Below, in pieces: positions 40,025 to 47,626 of a DNA stretch of 48,894 bases. Positions within the stretch are counted from its first letter, which is position 1; each line of letters begins with the position of its first letter. The position numbers and the translations under genes are program-made. The notes under the pieces were generated by a model that saw only the letters and a list, made by a program, of their open reading frames with translations, was not told the origin of the DNA and searched no databases. Location of the stretch: contig DASWCZ010000062.1 of the NCBI GenBank assembly GCA_036395755.1, forward strand, positions 1-48,894, given 5' to 3'. The stretch is from Gp7-AA6 sp036395755 (GTDB lineage Bacteria; Acidobacteriota; Thermoanaerobaculia; UBA5066; Gp7-AA6).

Positions 40025-41424
40025 GCGCGCGAGGTCGAAAAGGGCAGGGCAACCAAGAGGATCAGGAGGTTGACGCCCGTGCCCAGAAGGACGGGGTCCA
40101 TTCCGCGCGTCCAATCCGGAAAGAGGCGGCCTGCGGCGGCGACCGCGCCGCCGGCGACCATCGCGAGGATTGCCCCCTGCGAGGGCACGGCAGGCTTGCG
40201 CGGAAGGAGCGCCGCGAGGACCGGCAGGATGATTCCGGCCGCGAAGATCGAGTAACCGAGCTTCAGCGTCTCGACCACGTCCCGACCGAGTGAGAGAGCG
40301 ACGAGAAGGCCGAGCGCTCCGTAGATCGGCGCCAGCCATCGAGCTGCCCGGACGCCGGAGGTTCCGCCGAGGGCGCGGGGAGCGAGATCGCGCACGGTCA
40401 CCGCGCACGCGGAGAGAAGGACGATATCCGCCGAGGTCTGCATCGTCGCGACCAGGCCGACCAGGATGAGCGCGGCGGCGGCAGGAGGTGCGAACCCGAG
40501 AATGGCCGAGGGCAGCGCGTTCGACGGATCGACCGGGGGAAAGGCCTTGCGGGCCGCGAGCGCGATCGCGGCGACCGAGAATCCGAACACGACTTTCGAA
40601 ACCGCCGCGAGAAGAGCGGACCGCCTCGCGGTCGCTTCGTCGCGGCAGGAAAGGAGCTTCGCATAGACGTCGCTTCCCACGAGATGGGGGAGGCCGATCA
40701 GGACGAGGAGCGCCAGGACGTCTCCCGCGCGAACGTCCCGGGACAGGGGGAAGCTCCAGGCATCCGGCGGCAGCCCTCCCAACCCCTTCGCGCCGGTGAG
40801 CGCGAAGTACAGCGCCACGCCCGGAATCGCCAGGAGCATCGCGCCGTACTGAACGAGATCCGTCCGCGCCACGGCGAACTGACCGCCGAGCGACGTGTAC
40901 GCGAGAAAGACGGCCGTCGACGCGAGGAGCGCGGGCAGGGGAGGCACCCGGAGCGCCGCGGTCAGGACCGTCTGGGTCGCTTCGACCAGGAGAGCGAACC
41001 AGACGATCTCCGAGACGAGGACCAGCGCGGCAGCCGCGCGGCGCGCGCCGTCTCCGTAGTAGCGGCCGACGATCTCGGGCAGCGTCACGGCGCGTTCGCG
41101 CCGGATCCGCCGGGCGAGGAAGAGGCCGAGGGCGACTAAGCCGAGCGCTCCCGCGAGGTCGAGCCAGAGGCCTGAGACGCCATGCGCGTAGACGAATGCC
41201 GCGAGCACGATGGTCGTCGATCCGCCCGTCGTCAGCGAGGCAAGGCCGAGAAAGCCCCAGAAGGTCGAGAGGCTGCGGTCGGCGACGAAGTACGAAATCT
41301 CGTCGCGCCCCGCGCGGCGGCGCCAGAAGAAGCCGATGGCGAGCACGGCGGCGAGGTACGCGCCGAGGAATGCGAACGCGAGGGTCTGCACGCTGGCGAG
41401 AGACGCGTCGAGCGGCGCCGTCAC
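40021..41424 (-). CDS. Sodium:solute symporter (SSF family)
   Basis: The protein has 467 residues with a GTG start that overlaps the peptidase stop by GTGA. About 13 membrane helices are seen. The SSF-type opening is present: YFVADRSLSTFWGFLGLASL, then a GGSTTIVLAAFVYAHG helix. Other conserved parts are TLPEIVGRYYGDGARR, AYTSLGGQFAVARTDLVQYG and ATMQTSADIVLLSACAVTVR. It probably imports an organic solute with Na+. Its coupling to an M20 peptidase suggests uptake of an amino-acid conjugate or related compound. Confidence 0.9.
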   Translation of the reverse strand: MTAPLDASLASVQTLAFAFLGAYLAAVLAIGFFWRRRAGRDEISYFVADRSLSTFWGFLGLASLTTGGSTTIVLAAFVYAHGVSGLWLDLAGALGLVALGLFLARRIRRERAVTLPEIVGRYYGDGARRAAAALVLVSEIVWFALLVEATQTVLTAALRVPPLPALLASTAVFLAYTSLGGQFAVARTDLVQYGAMLLAIPGVALYFALTGAKGLGGLPPDAWSFPLSRDVRAGDVLALLVLIGLPHLVGSDVYAKLLSCRDEATARRSALLAAVSKVVFGFSVAAIALAARKAFPPVDPSNALPSAILGFAPPAAAALILVGLVATMQTSADIVLLSACAVTVRDLAPRALGGTSGVRAARWLAPIYGALGLLVALSLGRDVVETLKLGYSIFAAGIILPVLAALLPRKPAVPSQGAILAMVAGGAVAAAGRLFPDWTRGMDPVLLGTGVNLLILLVALPFSTSRA

Positions 41425-42641
41425 GCCCGCTCGAGAGCCCTCGCGACTTCCCGGGCCGCGGCCTCGAGCAGCGTCGTTCCCACCGCGAGCGCCCGTTCGT
41501 CGATCGCGAACTCCGGCGAGTGGTGCGGCCGGTGGGGTCCCTCCGGCGCGCAGCCGACGAAGAAGAAGCAACCCGGGACCCGGTCGAGGTAGACCGACAT
41601 GTCCTCGCCGCCGAGAGTTCTCGTCTCGGTATCGACGTTCTTTTCTCCGAGGAGCCGGCGCGCGGTCTCGATGACGACGTCGGCGATGCGCGGGTCGTTG
41701 ACGACCGGTCGGTTGATGCGGCGGTAGTCGAGGTGCGCGGAAACTCCGGCCGCTGCCGCGGTGCCCGAAACGATCCGCCCGATCTTTCCGGACATCGCCG
41801 CCCCCGTCGCTTCGGAGAACCAGCGCGCGGTCCCGGTCAGGCGCACGGTCGAGGGAATGACGTTGAACGCGTCGCCGCCGTGAATGCTCGCGATCGTGAC
41901 GACCGCGGAGTCGAGCGGAGAGACCTCGCGCGACACGATCGTCTGGAGGGCATCGACGATCCGCGCCGCCGCGACGATCGGGTCGGAGGTTTCGTGCGGC
42001 GCGGCGCCGTGGCCTCCGCGCCCCTCGACGTCGATCTGGAATTCGTCGACTGCCGCCATCATCGCCCCGCGGTGGACTCCGACCTTCCCGACGGGGAGCT
42101 GGTTCCAGAGGTGCAGGCCGATCGCCGCGCTCACCCCTTCCATCACTCCGTCGGCGACGCAGGCACGCGCCCCGCCGCCCCTCTCTTCGGCGGGCTGGAA
42201 GAGAAATCGCAGAGGGCGCGCCGCCGGATCCCGCTCGAGCCGACCGGCGGCGGCGAGCGCGATCGCGACGTGGCCGTCGTGGCCGCACGCGTGCATGCGC
42301 CCGGGCTCTTGCGAAGAGAACTCCTCGCCGCTCGCTTCGGAGAGCGGCAGAGCGTCCATGTCGGCGCGGACGAGAAGTCGGTCGCCGCCTTCTCCCAGAT
42401 CCGCCACGACTCCGGTTCGACCGACGCCGCTCCGGGCGGCCGTTCCGAGCCGTTCGAGGCGCTCCGCGATTTTCGCCGCGGTGCGGATCTCTTCGAACGC
42501 GAGCTCGGGGTGCCGGTGAAGATCCCGTCGCATCTCGACGATCGAGCGGTACTCGTCCGCGGGGAAGCGATCCAGGAGCTCCGAGAGCGGTCCAGAAGGC
42601 GCCGGCACGCGGCGGATTATAGGAGCGGCTTCGAGGGTCAT
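41421..42641 (-). CDS. M20-family amidohydrolase/peptidase (N-acyl-amino acid hydrolase type)
   Basis: The protein has 406 residues. M20D features are visible: RRDLHRHPELAFEE (residues 38-51), RADMDALPL, MHACGHDGHVA (metal ligands), FQPAEERGGGA, the dimerisation region GRGGHGAAPHETSDP, and the late GGEDMSVYLDRVPGCFFFVG. The family hydrolyses N-acyl or indole-acetyl amino acids. It is divergent from the O-methyltransferase gene with 33 bp between starts, and is the first gene of the minus-strand operon that runs to 34776. Confidence 0.93.
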   Translation of the reverse strand: MTLEAAPIIRRVPAPSGPLSELLDRFPADEYRSIVEMRRDLHRHPELAFEEIRTAAKIAERLERLGTAARSGVGRTGVVADLGEGGDRLLVRADMDALPLSEASGEEFSSQEPGRMHACGHDGHVAIALAAAGRLERDPAARPLRFLFQPAEERGGGARACVADGVMEGVSAAIGLHLWNQLPVGKVGVHRGAMMAAVDEFQIDVEGRGGHGAAPHETSDPIVAAARIVDALQTIVSREVSPLDSAVVTIASIHGGDAFNVIPSTVRLTGTARWFSEATGAAMSGKIGRIVSGTAAAAGVSAHLDYRRINRPVVNDPRIADVVIETARRLLGEKNVDTETRTLGGEDMSVYLDRVPGCFFFVGCAPEGPHRPHHSPEFAIDERALAVGTTLLEAAAREVARALERA

Positions 42642-42661
42642 CGCGAGTGCAACGGCGGCGC

Positions 42662-42667
42662 TAAGAT
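42662..42667 (+). promoter_or_regulatory. Candidate -10 element (TAAGAT) for the O-methyltransferase gene
   Basis: TAAGAT ends 7 nt before the ATG at 42675, and no Shine-Dalgarno lies between. This is the same layout as at mqnD. Confidence 0.35.
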
Positions 42668-42674
42668 CTGCCGC

Positions 42675-43313
42675 ATGATTCCTCTGCTCTCACCCGAGCT
42701 CGACCGGTACCTGCTCGATCTTCTCCCCGCTCGCGATCCGGTCCTCGCCGAGATGGAGGCCGTCGCCCGGAAGCGGGACGTTCCGATCGTCGGGCCGGCG
42801 GTCGCGACCCTGCTCGCGACGCTCGCGGAGTCGATCGGCGCGCGGCGGGTCTGCGAGCTGGGAAGCGCGATCGGATACTCGACCGCCTTCTTCGCGCGCG
42901 CCGTCGGCGCCGGCGGCAAAGTCGTCTACACCGACGGGGACGAGAAGAACGCCCGCGAAGCGAGTGGATACCTCGAGCGGCTGGGGCTTCGCGACCGCGT
43001 GGACGTGAAAGTGGGGGAAGCCGTGCGCCTTCTCGAATCGACCTCCGGCGACTTCGACGTCGTCTTCATCGACATCGACAAGGACGGATATCCACGGGCT
43101 CTGGAAGCCGCGGCGCCGCGCGTCTCACCCGGCGGTTATCTCCTCGCGGACAACGTCCTCTGGTCCGGGAAGGTGGTCGACCCCTCGCAGAAGGACGCCG
43201 CGACCGAAGGGATCCGGGAATTCAACCGCCGCCTCTTCGCGCGCCCCGACTTTCGATCGGTGATCGTGCCCTTGCGGGACGGCGTGGCGATCGCGCGGAA
43301 GATTCCTCTCTGA
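42675..43313 (+). CDS. SAM-dependent O-methyltransferase (family 3, CCoAOMT-like)
   Basis: The protein has 212 residues. The start at 42675 is used because the open frame upstream lies antisense to the peptidase gene. SAM motif I is CELGSAIGYSTAFFARA; the divalent-metal region is VVFIDIDKDGYPRALE; and GGYLLADNVLWSGKV is the family's conserved strand. Such enzymes methylate catechol-type hydroxyls. It overlaps the next gene by 1 nt (TGATG), so the two are co-translated. Confidence 0.92.
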   Translation: MIPLLSPELDRYLLDLLPARDPVLAEMEAVARKRDVPIVGPAVATLLATLAESIGARRVCELGSAIGYSTAFFARAVGAGGKVVYTDGDEKNAREASGYLERLGLRDRVDVKVGEAVRLLESTSGDFDVVFIDIDKDGYPRALEAAAPRVSPGGYLLADNVLWSGKVVDPSQKDAATEGIREFNRRLFARPDFRSVIVPLRDGVAIARKIPL

Positions 43314-44464
43314 TGAGCGACCGCGAAGATCTTTTCCAGCGCTTCCACTTCTTCGCCGCGGGCGAGGATCTCGACGTGTTCGAAGGCGCTCTGCTCGTCG
43401 CGGCGCTCGTCGATCCTGACGAGGACCTCACCGCCGCGCGGGAGGCGGTCGAGTCCCTCGCCTCCCGCGTCCGGGACCTGATGGCGTCCGGAGATCTCCC
43501 GGTCGAAGCCCTGTGCCAGGTTCTCTTCGTCGAGGAAGGTTTCCGCGGAGACCAGGAGTCGTACGACGAGCCCGAGAATTCCTCGGTCGCGCGCGTTCTC
43601 GCGGCCCGGCGGGGGATGCCGATCACGCTTTCGATCGTCACGGTGGAGATCGCCCGGCAGGCCGGGCTGCGGCTGTCCGGCATCGGTCTGCCTGGTCACT
43701 TCGTCGTCGGCGGAGAAGAGCTTCCCGAGGAGACCTACCTCGACCCGTTCGACGGCGGCGTCCTTCGCGACCGCGAGTCGGTCTCGCGCCGCGTGAGCAC
43801 GGTCTTCGGAACCCCGCTCTCGCTTCCGGAAGAGATCTTCGCACCGGACACCGAACGCGCCATCCTCGCTCGCGTCCTCTCGAACCTGCGCCGCTCGTGG
43901 GAGCGGCGCGAGAAATATCCGGAAGCGCTGGAGGCGCTCCGCTGGGCCGAGATCCTCGACCCCGAAGAGGTCTCGTACCGCCGCGAGCGCGGCCTGCTTC
44001 TGTTGAAGAGCGGGCGGACCGAAGAAGCACTCGCCGCGCTCGAGTCGTACGTCGGCGCGGCGGAAGGAGAGGACGCCGACGCCGTGCAGAAGCTGATCGG
44101 GGTCGTACGGGAGCGGGGGCTGACGTCGGGCGGCGCGGAGCTCGTCGTCGTGAGCTCACCGGAGAAGAGAGTCTTCACCCTGGAAGAGGCCCGCTCTCTC
44201 CTTCCGAAGGTCAAGGAGCTCACTTCGGAGGCGGTCTTCAAGTTCGCGCGGCTCTCCGAAGGCGACGAGACCGAAGAGGAACGCCAGGGGGTCGTCGGCG
44301 AATGGGCTCGAGAGATCCTCGCGCTCGGCGCGGAGATCAAGGGACTGTGGCTCGTGGACTTCGACTCGGGCGCCGGCTATTACTGCTGGAAGTATCCCGA
44401 GACGTCACTCGAGTACTTCCACGGCTACGAGGAGGGCTTCGGCGGCAGGCTGCCGCTCCAGTGA
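43313..44464 (+). CDS. SirB1 transglutaminase-like/TPR protein fused to DUF2203
   Basis: The protein has 383 residues. Residues 1 to about 270 match the SirB1 type: ALLVAALVDPDEDLTAAREA, LCQVLFVEEGFRGDQESYDE, RGMPITLSIVTVEIARQAGL, GLPGHFVVGG, then TPR helices (WERREKYPEALEALRWAEIL and SYRRERGLLLLKSGRTEEAL). Residues about 288-383 match DUF2203 (FTLEEARSLLPKVKELTSEA, GLWLVDF, YYCWKYPETSLEYFHGYEEG). The two domains are usually separate proteins. The function of both is unsettled. Confidence 0.88.
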   Translation: MSDREDLFQRFHFFAAGEDLDVFEGALLVAALVDPDEDLTAAREAVESLASRVRDLMASGDLPVEALCQVLFVEEGFRGDQESYDEPENSSVARVLAARRGMPITLSIVTVEIARQAGLRLSGIGLPGHFVVGGEELPEETYLDPFDGGVLRDRESVSRRVSTVFGTPLSLPEEIFAPDTERAILARVLSNLRRSWERREKYPEALEALRWAEILDPEEVSYRRERGLLLLKSGRTEEALAALESYVGAAEGEDADAVQKLIGVVRERGLTSGGAELVVVSSPEKRVFTLEEARSLLPKVKELTSEAVFKFARLSEGDETEEERQGVVGEWAREILALGAEIKGLWLVDFDSGAGYYCWKYPETSLEYFHGYEEGFGGRLPLQ

Positions 44465-44475
44465 CCGCGAAGCGG

Positions 44476-44624
44476 TCATCCTGAGCGAAGCGAAGGATCT
44501 CTTCCTCGACGAGGGAGGGATTAGCGCCGTCTCGACGACGGCGCTTGTCGCGCTCTGCGGTCGTTCGCAAGCTCACGCGCGCACACAGCTCGGTGCCCTC
44601 GTCGCTACGCTCCTCGGAATGACA
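44476..44624. repeat. Dispersed inverted repeat, copy 2
   Basis: The left arm 44476-44500 (TCATCCTGAGCGAAGCGAAG) and right arm 44597-44624 (ending CTCGGAATGACA) match the arms of the element at 24817-24893. The longer centre holds a perfect 9-bp hairpin (AGCGCCGTC, 44523-44531, with 44537-44545). It sits between convergent genes, as copy 1 does. Confidence 0.75.
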
Positions 44625-44639
44625 GCTTGGTCGTTGTTG

Positions 44640-45035
44640 TCACCGCCCGTAGACCGATACGGTCGCCTGGCGGAACAGCCCCGAAGTCTTGCGGTACACG
44701 AAGTCGATCTTCCGGATGAATCGATTTCGACCGGGCAGGTCGATCGCGCGAGTCTGGGTGTTCGGCGCGAAGTAGAGGCGCGTTTCGGGACGGAAATCGC
44801 TTCCGTCGCCGAAGACCACCCGGATGTCGTACATCTCGACGGGCGCCCCCTCCACGACGAACTTCAGCTGACGGAAACGGCCCTGGGAACGGCCGACGTC
44901 GAGCGTGTCGTGGTCGACGAGGAAAGACACGCTTTTCGTCCCGAGGAGCTCCCAGTCGCCGCCGGAGCGCGAGGCGCACGAGACGGCCAGAAGCGAGATT
45001 CCGAACAGAGCGAGGAACCGGGTGATCGTTCGCAT
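44640..45035 (-). CDS. DUF2541-like lipoprotein
   Basis: The protein has 131 residues. The ATG at 45035 has GAGAGGAGG just upstream. A lipoprotein signal (FLALFGISLLAVSC) ends at a cysteine, so the protein is likely lipidated. The mature part (WELLGTKSVSFLVDHDTLDV, GRFRQLKFVVEGAPVEMYDI, then TRAIDLPGRNRFIRKIDFVY) resembles DUF2541, a small beta-sandwich with no known activity. It follows the UPF0173 gene by 19 bp. Confidence 0.75.
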   Translation of the reverse strand: MRTITRFLALFGISLLAVSCASRSGGDWELLGTKSVSFLVDHDTLDVGRSQGRFRQLKFVVEGAPVEMYDIRVVFGDGSDFRPETRLYFAPNTQTRAIDLPGRNRFIRKIDFVYRKTSGLFRQATVSVYGR

Positions 45036-45054
45036 GGAACCTCCTCTCGAGTGT

Positions 45055-45783
45055 TTACGTCGGCGGCCAGGACGCCCCCGGAGACAGCTCCACGATCTGG
45101 GTCGCGAGACCACGCCGGTCGATCTCGCGACGGAGCTCGGACGGCTTTCCGGGCAGGACCGGGAACGTCCCCCAGTGCATCGGGATCACGCGCGGGACGT
45201 CGAGCAGCTGGCAGGCCTTCGCCGCCTCGCGCGGGCCCATCGTGTAGAAGTCGCCGATGGGCAGCAGCGCGAGATCGGGCTCGTAGAGCTCGCCGATGAG
45301 AGCCATGTCGGCGAAGACGTTCGTGTCGCCGGCGTAGTAGATCCGGAAACCGTCCTCGAACGTCATCACGTAGCCGCACGGATCGGACGGGAAATTCGTT
45401 TCCCTGCCCGCGCCGGAGGTGCCGGAGGAGTGAACGGCGTGCACCATCCGGAACTCGATTCCCTCGACCTTCTGGCTGCCCCCCTTGTTCATGCCGGAGA
45501 CCTTCTCGACGCCGTTCGCGCCGCAGTGGAGCGCGAGCTCGAAGATGCCGACGAAAGTTGCGCCGGTCCGTTTCAAGAGCGCGATCCCGTCTTCGCCGAA
45601 ATGATCGAAGTGTCCGTGACTGGCGGCGACGACGTCGACCTTCCCCCAGTCGAACCCCTTCGGGAACTTCGGGTTGTTGCCGATCCAGGGATCGATCGCG
45701 ACGCGGACCAGTTTCGGAGACTGAATCAAGAATGTCGCATGACCAAGCCACGTCACCTTGCCGCCGAATCTCTTTGCCGCCAC
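45055..45783 (-). CDS. UPF0173 metal-dependent hydrolase (beta-lactamase fold)
   Basis: The protein has 242 residues with a GTG start. The metallo-beta-lactamase motifs are GHATFLIQSPKLVRVAIDPW, SHGHFDHFGE (HxHxDH), the AGDTNVFADM metal loop and PMHWGTFPV near the end. The UPF0173 family is characterised by these features; its substrate is unknown. It starts 1 nt after the GAF reductase gene and probably shares its transcript. Confidence 0.92.
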   Translation of the reverse strand: MAAKRFGGKVTWLGHATFLIQSPKLVRVAIDPWIGNNPKFPKGFDWGKVDVVAASHGHFDHFGEDGIALLKRTGATFVGIFELALHCGANGVEKVSGMNKGGSQKVEGIEFRMVHAVHSSGTSGAGRETNFPSDPCGYVMTFEDGFRIYYAGDTNVFADMALIGELYEPDLALLPIGDFYTMGPREAAKACQLLDVPRVIPMHWGTFPVLPGKPSELRREIDRRGLATQIVELSPGASWPPT

Positions 45784-45784
45784 T

Positions 45785-46282
45785 CTAGAGCCTTCCCCAG
45801 GCGACCCGCGGGATCAGGATCGCGACGAACTTCTCGAGGCCGGCGCGGTCTTCTTCGTCGAAGCGTCCGGTCTCGGGAGAGTCCACGTCGAGCACGCCGC
45901 GGAGGACGTTCTCCTCGATCACGGGGACCACGATCTCCGACCGCGACGCCGGATCGCACGTAATGTGCCCGGGGAACCGGTTGACGTCGGGCACGACGAC
46001 GGTCTGCCGCCGCTCGGCGGCCCCGCCGCAGACCCCTTTTCCCACTGGGATTCGCACACAGGCCGGCTTGCCCTGAAACGGGCCGAGCACGAGGTCTTCT
46101 CCGCGCAGCAGATAGAAACCGCACCAGTTGATGCGGTCGAGCGAGTGCGCGAGGAGAGAGGCTGCGTTGGCGAGGTTCGCGAGAGCGTCGGTCTCGCCTT
46201 CCACGAGCGCGACGAGCGAACGCGTCAATTCCTCGTAGGAAGCCGCCTTTGGAAGACCGGAGTGGACAGGTGTCTCGAACAC
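45785..46282 (-). CDS. msrC: Free methionine-(R)-sulfoxide reductase (GAF-domain, fRMsr)
   Basis: The protein has 165 residues. The GAF-domain core GPFQGKPACVRIPVGKGVCG, then RFPGHITCDPASRSEIVVPV, matches MsrC/YebR. C75, C85 and C109 have the same spacing (10 and 24) as the catalytic cysteines of the E. coli enzyme (84, 94, 118). It reduces free methionine-R-sulfoxide. The pairing with UPF0173 has no known metabolic reason. It is divergent from the EamA gene. Confidence 0.93.
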   Translation of the reverse strand: MFETPVHSGLPKAASYEELTRSLVALVEGETDALANLANAASLLAHSLDRINWCGFYLLRGEDLVLGPFQGKPACVRIPVGKGVCGGAAERRQTVVVPDVNRFPGHITCDPASRSEIVVPVIEENVLRGVLDVDSPETGRFDEEDRAGLEKFVAILIPRVAWGRL

Positions 46283-46299
46283 GCCCGGATTTTACCGTC

Positions 46300-46305
46300 T
46301 AGGAT
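46300..46305 (+). promoter_or_regulatory. Candidate -10 element (TAGGAT) for the EamA gene
   Basis: TAGGAT ends 8 nt before the ATG at 46314 in the 31-bp divergent gap, with no Shine-Dalgarno. This is consistent with a leaderless start. Confidence 0.3.
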
Positions 46306-46313
46306 GGCCCGCG

Positions 46314-47225
46314 ATGTCACCACTCCGGGGCCGCGCGCTCGCGGTCTACGTTTTTCTCTGTGCGATCTGGGGGTCCACCTGGCTCGTCATCAAGATCGGG
46401 CTTCAGTACCTTCCGCCGCTCCGCTTCGCCGGTTTTCGGATGGCGCTCGCCTGCCTGCTCCTCGCGCCGTTCGCCTTCCGCCGCGGCGTACGCCGCCCGA
46501 CCGCGCGTGAGACCGCCTTAGTCGCGCTCGCCGGGTTCCTCCAGATCGGCGTGGCGTACGCGCTCATCTTCGTGGCGCAGCAGTGGATCGAATCGGGGCT
46601 CTCCGCCCTGCTCTTCGCGACCTTCCCACTGTGGGTCGGTCTCCTCGCCCACTACTTTCTCCCGAACGAGCCTCTGACGGCGCGGACGCTCGCGGCAGCG
46701 GCGCTCGGGCTCGCCGGGGTCGCGCTCATCGAGGGACTGACGGTCCTTCGCGCGTTCGAAGCGGAGCCGTCCGGACTGGTCCGCGGGGGCGCGCTCGTCG
46801 TCGCCTCTGCCATCGTCGCTGCGGTCGCGAACATCATCAACAAGAAACATCTGGGTCAGGTCGCGCCTGTGCACAACGTCTGGGGAGAGACCCTCGTCGG
46901 GGCGGCGTTTCTGCTGGCGATGGCGGCGATTCTCGAGCGGGGCGCGCCGGCCCGGTGGACTCCGCAGGCGCTCGGCGCTCTCGCCTACCTGACCGTCTTC
47001 GGGACCGCGCTGACGTTTGTCGGCCTCTTCTGGCTGATCAAGCGCGTGCCGGTCGCGATCGTCGGAACGATCCCCCTCGTGGACACATTGATCGCGGTGA
47101 TGCTTGGCGCCATCGTGCTCGGCGAGAAGCTCCCTGCCCGGACGCTCGCGGGGGGCGCGCTCATCCTGACCGGCGTGTTCCTGACGGCGCGGGGGAGTCG
47201 GGCCCAGGCCGCGGCGGGGGCATGA
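46314..47225 (+). CDS. EamA/DMT-family transporter
   Basis: The protein has 303 residues and about 10 helices in two EamA halves: LRGRALAVYVFLCAIWGSTW opens the first (WGSTWLVIK motif), and ALVVASAIVAAVANIINKKH opens the second. ALTFVGLFWLIKRVPVAIVG near the end is typical. The family exports or imports small metabolites. It overlaps an orphan PIN gene by ATGA. Confidence 0.93.
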   Translation: MSPLRGRALAVYVFLCAIWGSTWLVIKIGLQYLPPLRFAGFRMALACLLLAPFAFRRGVRRPTARETALVALAGFLQIGVAYALIFVAQQWIESGLSALLFATFPLWVGLLAHYFLPNEPLTARTLAAAALGLAGVALIEGLTVLRAFEAEPSGLVRGGALVVASAIVAAVANIINKKHLGQVAPVHNVWGETLVGAAFLLAMAAILERGAPARWTPQALGALAYLTVFGTALTFVGLFWLIKRVPVAIVGTIPLVDTLIAVMLGAIVLGEKLPARTLAGGALILTGVFLTARGSRAQAAAGA

Positions 47226-47626
47226 TTCTCAAGGTTGGGTATGACACCTCGGTCTGGATCGAAGTTTTTCGCAGATCTCCTCGGCTGCAGCTCGACGACG
47301 TCACCGAGCTCGAGGAGGTCGTCACCTGCCTTCCGGTGGTCCAGGAAGTACTTCAGGGCTTTCGCGACGAGGGAGCCTTCCGAACAGCGCGGGAGGCGAT
47401 GCTGGCGATGCCGGTGGTCGAGTCGCCGCTTTCCCAAACGGTGTTTGAAGAGGCGATCGCTCTCTATCGAGCGGCGCGTCGAGCCGGGCTGACGATCGGA
47501 TCGGGCGTTGATTGTCTGATCGCCGCCTGCGCGATTCGCCACGGTCTGACTGTGCTCCATCACGACCGAGACTACGGGCTGCTCGAGCGAGTCAGTCCGC
47601 TGGCGTCGCGCGATCCGCTGGCCTAG
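47222..47626 (+). CDS. Orphan PIN-domain protein (VapC-type)
   Basis: The protein has 134 residues, starting at the ATG overlapping the EamA stop (ATGA). PIN acidic residues are D8 (GYDTSVWIEVF), E42 (VVQEVLQGF), D97 (GVDCLIAACAI) and D115 (LHHDRDY). The set is complete, so RNase activity is likely. No antitoxin gene lies upstream or downstream in this window; the upstream neighbour is a transporter. It could rely on an unlinked antitoxin. Confidence 0.88.
   Translation: MILKVGYDTSVWIEVFRRSPRLQLDDVTELEEVVTCLPVVQEVLQGFRDEGAFRTAREAMLAMPVVESPLSQTVFEEAIALYRAARRAGLTIGSGVDCLIAACAIRHGLTVLHHDRDYGLLERVSPLASRDPLA

Noticed and set aside
35331..40052. Very long minus-strand frames (663 and 749 codons) across the dehydrogenase, amidohydrolase and MFS region
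   Set aside because: They are shifted-frame shadows of high-GC genes, rich in Arg, Pro and Gly, apart from the 3' part 37803-38687, which is kept as a gene.
41196..43313. A 705-codon plus-strand frame ending in the O-methyltransferase
   Set aside because: The first two thirds lie antisense to the M20 and SSF genes and show Arg-rich shadow composition. The family starts at 42675.
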